Source of the DNA: Gracilimonas sp.
GTDB lineage: Bacteria > Bacteroidota > Rhodothermia > Balneolales > Balneolaceae
NCBI GenBank assembly: GCA_022450045.1
Contig: JAKURD010000019.1
Span: forward strand, 1 to 64,000
Direction of reading: 5' to 3'
Length of the DNA: 64,000 nt
Every line of letters starts with the position of its first letter. Position 1 is the stretch's first letter. This document shows, in pieces, positions 19,200-28,097 of the stretch. The position numbers and the translations under genes are program-made. The notes under the pieces are model-generated. The model saw nothing but the letters and a program-made list of their open reading frames with translations, searched no databases and was not told where the DNA came from.

Positions 19200-19240
19200 T
19201 TTGTATATAGATTGAATTTGGTTGTAATCAGAACAAATTT

Positions 19241-19264
19241 ATATGTTGTCGAAAATAAACATAT
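19241..19264. promoter_or_regulatory. Operator-like inverted repeat between divergent genes
   Basis: ATATGTT at 19241-19247 and AACATAT at 19258-19264 form perfect 7-bp arms around a 10-base spacer in the AT-rich region between the TPR lipoprotein gene (minus) and ridA (plus). Position and shape suggest a binding site for a dimeric regulator; no regulator is identified. Confidence 0.3.
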
Positions 19265-19336
19265 GTGTTGCTTTCTGCAATTTATTAGAATACTTGCAAT
19301 TGCATCCTAATTTAAACCTAACGTAATGAGAATTTC

Positions 19337-19714
19337 ATGAAAAAAATACACTCAACAAGTAAAGCTCCTGCTGCAATAGGGCCTTATAGCCAAGCTACAT
19401 CCCACAACGGAATACTTTATTGTTCCGGGCAAATCCCTTTAGATCCCGAGACTATGGAGATCGTCGGGGAGACTGCTGCTGAGCAAGCTGAGCAAGTAAT
19501 GAAAAACCTGGAGGCTGTATTACTTGAAGCTGGAATTGGTTTTTCTAATGTTCTAAAATGCACCATATTCTTGCAGGATATGACGGATTTTGGCGCTGTA
19601 AACGAAGTATATGGAGCTCGATTCGAAACCGCCCCACCTGCCAGAGAAACGGTGGCCGTTAAAACTTTACCTAAGAATGTACTTGTTGAAATCAGCTGTA
19701 TAGCTTACTTGTAA
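19337..19714 (+). CDS. ridA: RidA-family enamine/imine deaminase
   Basis: 125 residues, trimeric cytoplasmic enzyme. It hydrolyses reactive 2-aminoacrylate-type enamines released by PLP enzymes, which fits the nearby cystathionine enzyme. The signature is complete: AIGPYSQA near the N-terminus, ILYCSGQIPLDP, the substrate arginine in FETAPPARETVAVKTLP, and the final VEISCIAYL. Single gene on the plus strand, convergent with the M23 peptidase gene, with which it shares a hairpin. Confidence 0.93.
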   Translation: MKKIHSTSKAPAAIGPYSQATSHNGILYCSGQIPLDPETMEIVGETAAEQAEQVMKNLEAVLLEAGIGFSNVLKCTIFLQDMTDFGAVNEVYGARFETAPPARETVAVKTLPKNVLVEISCIAYL

Positions 19715-19721
19715 ATAATTT

Positions 19722-21545
19722 TTAAAAGCCGGAAATTCGACGTTCCTCTGAGAACGAGGTGCTGTTTCCGGCTTTATCTTCTACTTTTATCTCAACTGTA
19801 TTTATGCTATTCGGAATAAAATCCGGGTGGTAGTAGATGAGCAATGCTTCTTCGTAATCATATTCAGCAATTCCTCGAATTCCATTGATAACGAAAAGAG
19901 CCGACCCAGAATTTATACCGGTAAGATCATCTTCTAAGTGTATTTTTGATAGCCACTTACCATAATCAGTCTTATAAAATTTTAAACCAGAAATTTTTGG
20001 GGCTTCATTATCAGGCTTTATCACAAACTCTCCCAGCTCGGAAGGGTAGGCATGAATCGTGCGGCCTCTTAATTCAGAGTTTACATAAGAGAGTTTTTCT
20101 TTTGATCTGCTTTTTCTGAAAAGGTGATAATTATTATCAGGCTCGTAAATTTCGCCCAGGTAAAAACTCAGATGGAAATCTGAGCGCGTGGCAAGCATTT
20201 CCGGTTGAATAGAAAGATGTACTTGCTCATCAATAATGGTATAGGATGAAGCCACCGTTAGCGTATCGAAAAAACTATATTCTTTAAACCGAATTGATAA
20301 TTGCCTGTTTGGAGTGTCAATTCTTTCAGATTTTGAAGGCACTATGCGTGAAAAATGAATGTCGGGCATTGAGTCATTTCGCAAGATGGTTTGAGAGTCA
20401 GTCCACTTAATGCCATTGAGCCCTTTCGTTAACTCAATCGTACTTTCAAGATCGGGAGATGCCCAGTCTTCGTGCCAATACCACTCTTCAATGGGCCCAT
20501 AGTGTGCCGGGGAAACGGGTCTTGAGAGTGTGTCGGGAGAGATTGTAAGAGTTGCAGTTGACCTGTTCCCAAAATAATCTGTAGCAACAATAGTGTATGT
20601 TTTTGAGCTGTCAGAAACCGTTATTTGAGCAGATGGTTTTTGAATTAGGTAAAATGGATTATTGTTCCCTTCTTTACCATAAAGGCGCTGATGACCTCTT
20701 CTGTCTGAGCCGAAAGGAGCAATTCTGTCTAAGAACATTTCCTGCTGATTTTGGAAATCAAAGCTTCTTAATTTTTGGTAAAAGAGAGTATCTGTTTTAT
20801 GTAAAAGAGCTATAGAATATACTGCATAGGCATTATAGACATCGTTTGCCTGATCGTAAACGTTTACGGCAAGTCCCGCTTTTCCTGTTAAGTTTATTTC
20901 ACCAAAATCATACACCCCATTATTTTTTTGAGCCCTGACTTGGTCTGAAACCGGCCGGCCGTTTACCCGGCTTTCTTTTGAAAGCGGTTCAACAATGAGT
21001 GTTGAAAAAACAGGTGGAATATTGTCTTTAACACTTAAATTTGTTGTTAGGGCATTGATAGGATTTTGTAAAGAATCACGCACTTCAAAGTGCAGATGGG
21101 GTGGGCCAATTCCAGTTGAACCGGTATAGCCAATTATATCTCCTTGTTTTACTTCAATAGCTTCACTCTCAAAGGTCTCATCCATTTCAAATGAATAATC
21201 AATCATCCTTACAGAATCTGCAAGTGTCTGAAAGTCATCATTGAAGCGTTGAAGATGTGCGTAAACAGTATATGTATTGTCCGGATGTTTCAGGTATATA
21301 GCTTTTCCATATCCTCGTTCCGTTATCAATAATCGATAGAGTTTGCCGTCTCTTGATGCAAAAACCCGGTAGCCTTCACGCCCCCAGGTCTTAATATCTA
21401 AGCCGGCATGAAAATGAGCGGATCTGGTCTCGCCAAAGGTAGAGCTGAGGTATTGACCTGCATCAGTTGGCCATAGATATTCCTGGGCATGTATTGTTTG
21501 AGAAAGAAAAGTTAATGAAAATGCTATTAGTAAAAAAAGCCGCAA
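19722..21545 (-). CDS. M23-family zinc peptidase, secreted
   Basis: 607 residues with a signal peptide (about 1-20). The LytM/M23 domain occupies about 25-165: H46 and D50 in HFHAGLD, H97 in VYAHLQ, and H150-L151-H152 in GPPHLHFEVRD. All zinc and catalytic residues are present, so peptidoglycan endopeptidase activity is plausible. The remaining ~440 residues are beta-rich (Ig-like, with VEDKAGN-type phrases) and probably bind cell wall or a partner. The stop lies one base before the start of the 11-bp stem shared with ridA. The FAH gene ends one base upstream of this gene's start, so they may be co-transcribed. Confidence 0.88.
   Translation of the reverse strand: MRLFLLIAFSLTFLSQTIHAQEYLWPTDAGQYLSSTFGETRSAHFHAGLDIKTWGREGYRVFASRDGKLYRLLITERGYGKAIYLKHPDNTYTVYAHLQRFNDDFQTLADSVRMIDYSFEMDETFESEAIEVKQGDIIGYTGSTGIGPPHLHFEVRDSLQNPINALTTNLSVKDNIPPVFSTLIVEPLSKESRVNGRPVSDQVRAQKNNGVYDFGEINLTGKAGLAVNVYDQANDVYNAYAVYSIALLHKTDTLFYQKLRSFDFQNQQEMFLDRIAPFGSDRRGHQRLYGKEGNNNPFYLIQKPSAQITVSDSSKTYTIVATDYFGNRSTATLTISPDTLSRPVSPAHYGPIEEWYWHEDWASPDLESTIELTKGLNGIKWTDSQTILRNDSMPDIHFSRIVPSKSERIDTPNRQLSIRFKEYSFFDTLTVASSYTIIDEQVHLSIQPEMLATRSDFHLSFYLGEIYEPDNNYHLFRKSRSKEKLSYVNSELRGRTIHAYPSELGEFVIKPDNEAPKISGLKFYKTDYGKWLSKIHLEDDLTGINSGSALFVINGIRGIAEYDYEEALLIYYHPDFIPNSINTVEIKVEDKAGNSTSFSEERRISGF
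19725..19775. terminator. Shared bidirectional terminator candidate
   Basis: Perfect 11-bp arms (AAAGCCGGAAA at 19725-19735, TTTCCGGCTTT at 19765-19775) with a 29-base loop that can fold further. It lies after the ridA stop and inside the last codons of the convergent M23 gene, with T-rich flanks on both strands. Confidence 0.45.
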
Positions 21546-21546
21546 A

Positions 21547-22200
21547 TTATTGGATGTTCACGGTTAATGATTTAATTCCGTTGTTCAGGAGAACCTCGAG
21601 TTTATCTCCGGACTGAACTGCGCCAACTCCTTCTGGAGTGCCGGTAAAAATCAGGTCGCCGGGGTAGAGGGTATAAATTTGGGATAAAAAAGTGATCAGA
21701 TTTGGGATCGGGAAGATCATTTCTGAAGAATTTCCGTGTTGCTTCACAAAACCATTTTGGAAGAGTTTAAGGTCCATATTATTTTCATCCTCAATTTCAG
21801 ATGCAGGAATAAATTCACTTATAGGGGCAAAATCATCGAACCCTTTAGCTATGGACCAGGGGTGGCCTTGTTTTTTTGCAATAGCCTGAATATCACGTGC
21901 TGTAAAATCTATACCAACTCCATATCCTGCAATATAGTCTTGAACAGAACCATGGGGAATATTCTTACCGGACTTTGATAGGGCAACCACGATCTCACCT
22001 TCAAAATGGACGTCATTGCTTTGAGTTGGGATTGAGATCGTCGAATCACTATAGCAGATAGCACCAAGTGGTTTTAAAAAGACAAGAGGCATTTTAGGTA
22101 TTGGGCTGCCCATCTCTTTTGCATGTTGGGCATAATTTCTGCCTATGCAATAAATAGTGCGGATGGGTAGGTCAAGTCCTGGGATTTGTGGGTTACGCAT
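21547..22200 (-). CDS. Fumarylacetoacetate hydrolase family protein
   Basis: 217 residues, cytoplasmic. Metal ligands E67 and E69 in HFEGEIV and D98 in GIDFTARD are in place, followed by the KGFDDFAP motif and the ending FTGTPEGVGAVQ-G-D. Size and motifs fit the short FAHD1/YcgM-type enzymes, which act as acylpyruvases or oxaloacetate decarboxylases; the exact substrate cannot be read. It starts just after the bL27 terminator and is followed immediately by the M23 gene. Confidence 0.88.
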   Translation of the reverse strand: MRNPQIPGLDLPIRTIYCIGRNYAQHAKEMGSPIPKMPLVFLKPLGAICYSDSTISIPTQSNDVHFEGEIVVALSKSGKNIPHGSVQDYIAGYGVGIDFTARDIQAIAKKQGHPWSIAKGFDDFAPISEFIPASEIEDENNMDLKLFQNGFVKQHGNSSEMIFPIPNLITFLSQIYTLYPGDLIFTGTPEGVGAVQSGDKLEVLLNNGIKSLTVNIQ

Positions 22201-22213
22201 AATCTAAAGATAT

Positions 22214-22250
22214 AAAAAAAGCCCCGCACATAAACTATGCACGGGGCTTT
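22214..22250 (-). terminator. Rho-independent terminator of the rplU-rpmA operon
   Basis: On the minus strand AAAGCCCCG and CGGGGCTTT arms pair around an ATAGTTTAT-centred loop and are followed by seven T residues. It sits 20 bp after the rpmA stop codon. Confidence 0.85.
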
Positions 22251-22271
22251 AATTTCGAAAATAAATGCGGA

Positions 22272-22529
22272 TCAGTTTACAGGATCTACATTCACGTGCT
22301 TACGACCGCCTGAGCGTACTGCAAAATTTACGGTACCATCAGCTGTTGCAAAAAGCGTATCGTCGCCGCCACGTTTTACATTAATTCCCGGGTGGAACTT
22401 AGTGCCACGCTGGCGAACAATGATTCCTCCGGCGCGAACAAATTCTCCGCCGAATTTTTTAACACCCAACATTTTTGGGTTTGAATCGCGACCGTTTCTT
22501 GTAGAACCTTGACCTTTCTTATGTGCCAT
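22272..22529 (-). CDS. rpmA: 50S ribosomal protein bL27
   Basis: 85 residues. The N-terminus [16 protein letters not shown] is the classic bL27 start, reaching towards the peptidyl-transferase centre, and it has no cleavable N-terminal extension of the Firmicutes type. [22 protein letters not shown] and the final [13 protein letters not shown] block match the family. It lies 26 bp downstream of rplU in the conserved rplU-rpmA order and is followed by a strong terminator. Confidence 0.98.
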   Translation of the reverse strand: MAHKKGQGSTRNGRDSNPKMLGVKKFGGEFVRAGGIIVRQRGTKFHPGINVKRGGDDTLFATADGTVNFAVRSGGRKHVNVDPVN

Positions 22530-22555
22530 AACAGTAAGGGTTTAGTAATGAAAAA

Positions 22556-23074
22556 TTATTTTAGAGCGTCAATGAGTTCAGCCTTTCTCAAGCTGGAATA
22601 GCCGGTAAGACCTTTTTCTTTTGCAAGATCTTTGAGTTCAGCAACTGTCATTGAACTTAGATCTGTGGTTGCTTCTTCTTTTTTAGCAGCTGTTTTTTTC
22701 TCTTCAGTTTTTTTAGCTGAAATGTCCTCTTTTTTTGCAGCTTTCTTCTTGGAAGAAGAACCGGAAGCAGAAATGCCTTCAATTTGAATTTGAGACATCA
22801 CCTGGCGATGTCCATTCAGTTTTTGATAACCTTTTCGACGTTTTTTCTTAAACACTAATACTTTATCAGCTTTTACAGTGTCCAGAATAGTGGCGGAAAC
22901 TTCTGCTCCTTCAACAACCGGAGTCCCAACATTTACATTTCCGTTCTCATCTTTTATCAGCAACACTTTATCAAATGTAAGCTTATCATTTTCGGCGTTT
23001 TGTTTGTCAACAAACAGTACGTCGTTTTCTGCTACTTTGTATTGGTGTCCGCCGATTTCAACTATAGCGTACAT
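22556..23074 (-). CDS. rplU: 50S ribosomal protein bL21 with C-terminal SAP/Rho-N-like extension
   Basis: 172 residues. The first ~100 are ordinary bL21 (MYAIVEIGGHQYKV, VFKKKRRKGYQKLNGHRQ). A lysine/alanine-rich linker (about 108-135) then leads to a helix-extended-helix module at about 135-172 with the sequence MTVAELKDLAKEKGL, then SLRKAELIDALK, which resembles SAP or Rho N-terminal domains that bind nucleic acid. The usual bL21 is about 103 residues, so this is a fused extension, without an internal stop or frame change. First gene of the rplU-rpmA pair. Confidence 0.95.
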   Translation of the reverse strand: MYAIVEIGGHQYKVAENDVLFVDKQNAENDKLTFDKVLLIKDENGNVNVGTPVVEGAEVSATILDTVKADKVLVFKKKRRKGYQKLNGHRQVMSQIQIEGISASGSSSKKKAAKKEDISAKKTEEKKTAAKKEEATTDLSSMTVAELKDLAKEKGLTGYSSLRKAELIDALK

Positions 23075-23211
23075 AATTGTTAATTTCTTTCTTTTGCGTT
23101 TAATTCAGAGCTTGAAAAGATAAGGGTTACTTGGTACAAAACAAAGCAAATATGAACTGATTAATTCAGAAACTTCACTTAAATTAACAGAAAGCAAATT
23201 AATTGGAGATC

Positions 23212-23448
23212 ATGAAAAAATTACCATCTTTACACGAACAAGCATTCAAATATAAAAATACCAAAAGATTGCAACATGACGGTGGCCGTGCATGGATCAA
23301 AGATTCACAGCTTCATGAGGCCAGGAAAGATGCAAACGGACGCTTTTTAACTATTCATGATGAACTAAAAGTACCGCTCAAAAAAACAACGATATCTGAC
23401 GACAAAGACTTGCCGTCTCATCTTCCTGATAATTCACCATTGCCTTAA
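23212..23448 (+). CDS. Small conserved-looking hypothetical protein
   Basis: 78 residues, charged, no signal peptide or membrane segment. The start is placed at the ATG at 23212 because a GGAG ribosome site precedes it by six bases; an upstream in-frame TTG at 23203 is less likely. It is basic at the N-terminus (LPSLHEQAFKYKNTKRLQHDGGRAWIK is split by short charged runs) and acidic at the C-terminus. It stands alone between rplU and lexA. I do not recognise the family. Confidence 0.55.
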   Translation: MKKLPSLHEQAFKYKNTKRLQHDGGRAWIKDSQLHEARKDANGRFLTIHDELKVPLKKTTISDDKDLPSHLPDNSPLP

Positions 23449-23469
23449 TAGGTAGCTGGAAAAGATTAG

Positions 23470-24126
23470 TTAAGCCACTTTTGGGACAGCGCGTTGAAAA
23501 CCTTGTCGGTTCACGTGACCTATGTACTTCCCAATAATGCGTACTTCTTCGAACACGTCCGGCTCTATAAAGATATCGTCATATTCAGGATTGGCAGGTT
23601 CAAGCCTTAAGCCATTATCATCCCAATAGATTTTTTTAAGACTTGTTTCCCCATCATATAACACAGCACCGATATCTCCGTTTTTTACATCAGTATCCAT
23701 TAAAAGAACAAAGTCACCATCGTAGATACCTACATCCTTCATGCTGAATCCCGTAACTCTAAGCGCAAATAGATCATCAAGATCAGGGAATAACGTATCC
23801 ATTGTGATGCTGCCAAGGTTCGCCTCAACGGCTTCCTGAAGAGACCCCGCTGCAATTAAGCCGCGAATGGGAATACCTTCGGTTTCTTCAGTTTCACCAA
23901 GTAAACTTTTTTTCTCAGCCGGAAGATCATATTCTTCATCATCACGTTTCACTAAGTAGCCTTTTTTTAGCAGCGCCTGTATGTTTTGGGTAACACTGTT
24001 GGGCGAGGCATATCCAAAATAGTCTGCGATCTCACGATAAGTTGGCCAGACTTCATGTTCTTTTTTGTAGTCCACGATGTACGTGAAAAATTCGTGCTGT
24101 TTACGCGTTAAATGTGCATTATCCAT
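23470..24126 (-). CDS. lexA: LexA-family SOS repressor
   Basis: 218 residues. Winged-helix DNA-binding domain at 1-65 (LTRKQHEFFTYIVDY, PTYREIADYFGYASPNSVTQNI), linker, then an S24 self-cleavage domain. The cleavage bond is A93-G94 in IRGLIAAG, and the Ser/Lys dyad is S128 (VTGFSMKD) and K164 (SLKKIYW). It represses DNA-damage genes until RecA-triggered autocleavage. The shared 80-bp upstream region holds two ATGTGTAA words (24153 and 24194), possibly half sites for autoregulation, but this is weak. Confidence 0.92.
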   Translation of the reverse strand: MDNAHLTRKQHEFFTYIVDYKKEHEVWPTYREIADYFGYASPNSVTQNIQALLKKGYLVKRDDEEYDLPAEKKSLLGETEETEGIPIRGLIAAGSLQEAVEANLGSITMDTLFPDLDDLFALRVTGFSMKDVGIYDGDFVLLMDTDVKNGDIGAVLYDGETSLKKIYWDDNGLRLEPANPEYDDIFIEPDVFEEVRIIGKYIGHVNRQGFQRAVPKVA

Positions 24127-24206
24127 GGCTGTCTGTATTTAATGTAAAATATATGTGTAATAAAAGAAGTTTAGGAATGAAGTTCAATAGTAAATGTGTA
24201 AAAAAC

Positions 24207-26210
24207 ATGTACAAGTTAATTATAGTTGGTACGGTATTTTTAGCCATTGTTTCCTGCAACAAAGAAACAGCCTACTCGAAATTGCTTACGGATGAGTATC
24301 CCGAATTATATACGTATGTATTCGAACGAAATGCCGACTCCCTTTTATCATATACAGAGCATCCCAATTCATTTATTCGAGAGCAAGCCTGGAGAGGGCT
24401 GATAAGTAGCCGGGTTGAGAATATTGATGAGATGATCACCAAGGTTCAGTATGCTAATACAAGTCAGGCATGGACTGCATTAAGTAATCAGCAACTGAAT
24501 GACGGGCAACTTTCGCGGTTACATGATCTATGGGAAACAAGATCTATAATGAGAAATGGGATCAGTCTGGTATTAGGCAAGCAGGGAAATCAATTCTCGT
24601 TAGATTTTCTGGTGCGAAATTTTGAAGGATTCATGGATTCGAATCATGAATATGAAAGTGCTCTGGCTATTTCCAGGTTAATGGTGAATTATGAGTTAAG
24701 GGAAACTACGAAAAGAAGTTTATTGAGATATGCCGCGATCCTTGATGACCCGGAAGTATTTCAGGCATATTTTTATGGACTATACCGGTCCCGCGCAGGA
24801 GTTGGCAATGATGAAATGAGAAATATACTTTGGGAAACGTATGAGTGGACTGCTCATTCGGCCATAAAGCAATACTCGGCAAGAATTCTGTTTAACACCG
24901 ACTCAGATTGGTTCTTTGACCGCCTTGATATAGAACCTGTTGATACCATGAATCCCCAATTAGCTATCGAATTAGCTCAACATTCCGGTATGATTAATTG
25001 GAACGATAAGCTGGGTGATTTTTACAGCAAACTTCTTGAACATGAAAACGCCACGGTGAATGAAGTGGCTCTAAATGAAATTCAGATTCATCCTGGGAAA
25101 CCCGCTTCATTTGATGAAGAGATCATAGAAAAGATCATCAATAATGAAGAAAAAGAAACAGCTATTCGGTTATCAGGTATTGAGGCTTTGAATAGTTCTG
25201 CGGATTTCATGGATTTGGCAGGCTCACTTGCAGATGGCAATGAATATTTAACAACCAAAAAGTTAAATATCTATCTGAGAGAAATGGAAGCGGATGAATA
25301 TTTAGGAGCATTGGAAGAGCATATTTCTTCAGCGAGTACTCTTGTTTCTGCATTCTCTTTGCAAGCGTTATCTGGCTGGTGGGCTGATCTGAGCGAAGAT
25401 CAAAAAAGCGCTCAAAAAATTGAGCGTATTCGATCATTACTATTTGATATTATTGACCGTCAGGATCCTGTGCTTACCTATCAATCTTTGATGGTATTTT
25501 CAGCTACCGGCCTTATTGAATCAGAAGATTTTGAAGAGTTTTCGGGAATAATTTCAGACTATGATCCGTCAAAGGATACAGAAGTATTTCAGGTGTTAGG
25601 AGATCTGTTCATGCGATATTTTGAGCAAGAGGGAAAAAGTGTAATCACGGAGTTGGCTCAGGAGGACAACTATGAGTTGAATAATTCTCTCCGTGACCAG
25701 GGCTGGGAAATTGATGCACAGGATCAACCGCAGGAATTCAGACCTCCGAATTGGGAACGACTTGGAGCATTAGGGTATGAACCCGTCTGGGTGCTTGAAA
25801 CTGGGAAAGGAGAGGTCAGGATTAAAATGGATGTTTTGGCAGCACCTGCTACTATTTCGGGATTAGACAGTCTTACCCAAGCGGGTGCATTTGATAGTAC
25901 AGCGTTTCACCGCGTGGTGCCTAATTTCGTAATTCAGGGTGGGGATGTTGAAACCGGACTTGGTTATGGCGGTCCGGACTATTCCATTCCTACCGAAGCT
26001 TCTGAAAAGGAGTACAGAAGAGGAATAGCCGGAATGGCACGAATCGATATTGATACCGAAGGAAGTCAGTTTTTTGTTATGCACCAATGGAAGCCTCACT
26101 TGAATGCCGGATACACCATCATTGGGGAAGTAGCTGGAGGAATGGAGGTTGTTGACCGGATCTTATACGGGGACAAGGTTTTGAGAGCTTATTGGCTGGA
26201 AACCGAGTAG
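24207..26210 (+). CDS. Lipoprotein with HEAT-like helical repeats and C-terminal cyclophilin domain
   Basis: 667 residues from the chosen ATG at 24207, which places the lipobox AIVSC correctly (signal MYKLIIVGTVFLAIVSC); the open frame reaches back to 24114, but that would overlap lexA. Residues about 30-500 are alpha-helical with HEAT-like repeats. The last ~150 form a cyclophilin domain: the FHRVVPNFVIQGGD signature carries the catalytic arginine, followed by SQFFVMHQWKPHLNAGYTIIGEV. Prolyl isomerase activity in the periplasm is likely, perhaps folding outer-membrane or secreted proteins held by the helical part. Divergent from lexA. Confidence 0.85.
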   Translation: MYKLIIVGTVFLAIVSCNKETAYSKLLTDEYPELYTYVFERNADSLLSYTEHPNSFIREQAWRGLISSRVENIDEMITKVQYANTSQAWTALSNQQLNDGQLSRLHDLWETRSIMRNGISLVLGKQGNQFSLDFLVRNFEGFMDSNHEYESALAISRLMVNYELRETTKRSLLRYAAILDDPEVFQAYFYGLYRSRAGVGNDEMRNILWETYEWTAHSAIKQYSARILFNTDSDWFFDRLDIEPVDTMNPQLAIELAQHSGMINWNDKLGDFYSKLLEHENATVNEVALNEIQIHPGKPASFDEEIIEKIINNEEKETAIRLSGIEALNSSADFMDLAGSLADGNEYLTTKKLNIYLREMEADEYLGALEEHISSASTLVSAFSLQALSGWWADLSEDQKSAQKIERIRSLLFDIIDRQDPVLTYQSLMVFSATGLIESEDFEEFSGIISDYDPSKDTEVFQVLGDLFMRYFEQEGKSVITELAQEDNYELNNSLRDQGWEIDAQDQPQEFRPPNWERLGALGYEPVWVLETGKGEVRIKMDVLAAPATISGLDSLTQAGAFDSTAFHRVVPNFVIQGGDVETGLGYGGPDYSIPTEASEKEYRRGIAGMARIDIDTEGSQFFVMHQWKPHLNAGYTIIGEVAGGMEVVDRILYGDKVLRAYWLETE

Positions 26211-26345
26211 GATCATATTTTTTACTGCTGTTGATTATCTAATTCATTAGGCAATTTTTACACACTTATGAACGATATTAAATAAACAAACCGTTATCTT
26301 GGAAGCGTTTCCAACAAAGAATTTTAAATATATAGCATTATTAAG

Positions 26346-27518
26346 ATGGATACTGTTTTAGACCGAGAATTATCCTTTGAGCTTACGGACGATCAAAAAA
26401 TGATCCGTGACAGCGTTAAGGAATTTGTAGAACGCAACGTTGCACCTACCGTAATGGAGAGAGACAACAGCAAAGAATTTCCGCACGAGATCGTAAAACA
26501 GCTTGGGGAACTGGGCATGCTGGGAATCTATCATGAGGAACAATATGGCGGCGGCGGTTTTGACGTGGTCAGTTTTTGCCTTGTGCTTGAAGAAATTGCC
26601 CGCTGGGATGCTTCATTGGCGCTTACGGTAGCTTCCCATACTTCCCTGGGAACCGGTCATATTGCTTTGGCCGGAAATCATGAGCAGAAATTAAAGTACA
26701 TGCCAGAGTTAACTTCAGGAGAAAAATTAGCCGCCTGGTGTTTAACGGAGCCAGGTTCAGGAAGTGATGCTTCCGGGATGAAAACAACGGCCATTAAGAA
26801 AGGTGATAAGTATATTTTAAATGGGGCAAAGATATTTATTACACAGGGTTCTGTAGGTGATACTTATGTAGTCTTAGCCAAAACAGATCCTGAGCAAGGC
26901 ACCAGGGGAATTTCAGCCTTTATCGTAGAGCGCGAATGGGATGGAGTAAACCCAGGCCCTGGCATGCACAAACTGGGGATGAATTCTTCCGATACGACTG
27001 AAGTTGTTTTTGAGAACGTAGAAGTCTCTGCCGAAAATTTACTGGGAGATGAAGGAAAAGGATTTGTTGATACCATGAAAGTTTTGGATGGCGGTCGCGT
27101 TGGGATCGCAGCCCTTTCAGTTGGAATAGCCCGGGGCGCACTGGAAGAATCGCTGAAATATTCCATGGAAAGGAAACAATTTGGCACTGCCATTGGTAAT
27201 TTTCAGTACATGGAAGGAAAAATGGTGGATATGGCTACAGAAATTGATGCGGCCCGGTTACTGGTTCTCAGAGCAGCGTGGCTCAAAGATAATGACAAGC
27301 CTTACACTACGGAAGCTTCTATGGCCAAGTTGTTTGCTTCCGAGCTTTCTGTTCGGGCTGCACTTGAAGCCATACAAATTCATGGTGGCTACGGATATAC
27401 CAAAGAATATCATGTTGAGCGCTTTTTACGAGACTCCAAGCTTATGACCATTGGCGAAGGAACTTCAGAAGTTCAGCGCTTGATCATTGCGCGAGAGCTC
27501 AAGAAAAATCTTGTGTAG
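26346..27518 (+). CDS. Acyl-CoA dehydrogenase
   Basis: 390 residues, FAD enzyme. It introduces a trans-2 double bond into acyl-CoA during fatty-acid or branched-chain amino-acid breakdown. [16 protein letters not shown] (FAD/substrate loop), [12 protein letters not shown] and [21 protein letters not shown] are standard; E371 in [10 protein letters not shown] is the catalytic base in the position used by short-chain and butyryl-CoA dehydrogenases. Chain-length preference cannot be read. Single gene with its own terminator. Confidence 0.93.
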   Translation: MDTVLDRELSFELTDDQKMIRDSVKEFVERNVAPTVMERDNSKEFPHEIVKQLGELGMLGIYHEEQYGGGGFDVVSFCLVLEEIARWDASLALTVASHTSLGTGHIALAGNHEQKLKYMPELTSGEKLAAWCLTEPGSGSDASGMKTTAIKKGDKYILNGAKIFITQGSVGDTYVVLAKTDPEQGTRGISAFIVEREWDGVNPGPGMHKLGMNSSDTTEVVFENVEVSAENLLGDEGKGFVDTMKVLDGGRVGIAALSVGIARGALEESLKYSMERKQFGTAIGNFQYMEGKMVDMATEIDAARLLVLRAAWLKDNDKPYTTEASMAKLFASELSVRAALEAIQIHGGYGYTKEYHVERFLRDSKLMTIGEGTSEVQRLIIARELKKNLV

Positions 27519-27547
27519 GTATCATAGATTTTATTGTTGGAAACCTG

Positions 27548-27582
27548 AAAGTCTGTAATTCACTGAGTTGCAGACTTTTTTA
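27548..27582 (+). terminator. Terminator of the acyl-CoA dehydrogenase gene
   Basis: AAAGTCTG and CAGACTTT arms with a short AT-rich loop, followed by a run of T, 30 bp after the stop codon. Confidence 0.7.
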
Positions 27583-28097
27583 TTGATCCGGATAGATTGT
27601 TGAGTGATTTTGTTTACGGTAAAACAGAAGGGGTGTAATACAACAATACCATTGATCTTTCCAGTGGAGACTGGAAATTACTCTATTACCTGAGCTCGAT
27701 TATTGATAGCTTGAAAAATACCTAAAAAGTCATCCCTGCGAAGCCAGAGATCTTATTATTGCCAGTAATTCAATCATAGATACATAAAAAACAAGTAGAT
27801 TTCGGGCATTCGCCGCGAAATAACCCTCTTGCCTATGATAGAACCTACTTTTTAATCGAACTCAGGTTTATTCAATTGAGGAAAACCGGAACATCAATCC
27901 TGAACTGGGACAACCAGTCCAAATAGATGAAGAAGACCATCTTTATGCGTATTCATTTGATCCATACCCTCATCTTAAAAAAATAAAAGTTACATTTCAG
28001 TAATGAAGAAGATCAAATTCATATGATAATTTCATTTCTCCCTTAATTCATTTTTTGTACTATTCATCAAAACAAATTCAGATAATTAATTTCAGTC
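27583..28097. other. Intergenic stretch with a possible decayed gene end
   Basis: About 500 bases without an intact gene. One frame (about 27850-28003, plus strand, stop TAA at 28001) reads as about 50 protein-like codons (QVYSIEENRN, then GQPVQIDEEDH, ending KIKVTFQ) but has no start codon and is stopped upstream. It looks like the tail of a lost gene; I do not recognise it. The rest shows nothing clear. Confidence 0.4.

Noticed and set aside
24127..24206. LexA operator between lexA and the cyclophilin gene
   Set aside because: Two ATGTGTAA words were seen but they do not form a convincing palindrome, so no operator is annotated.
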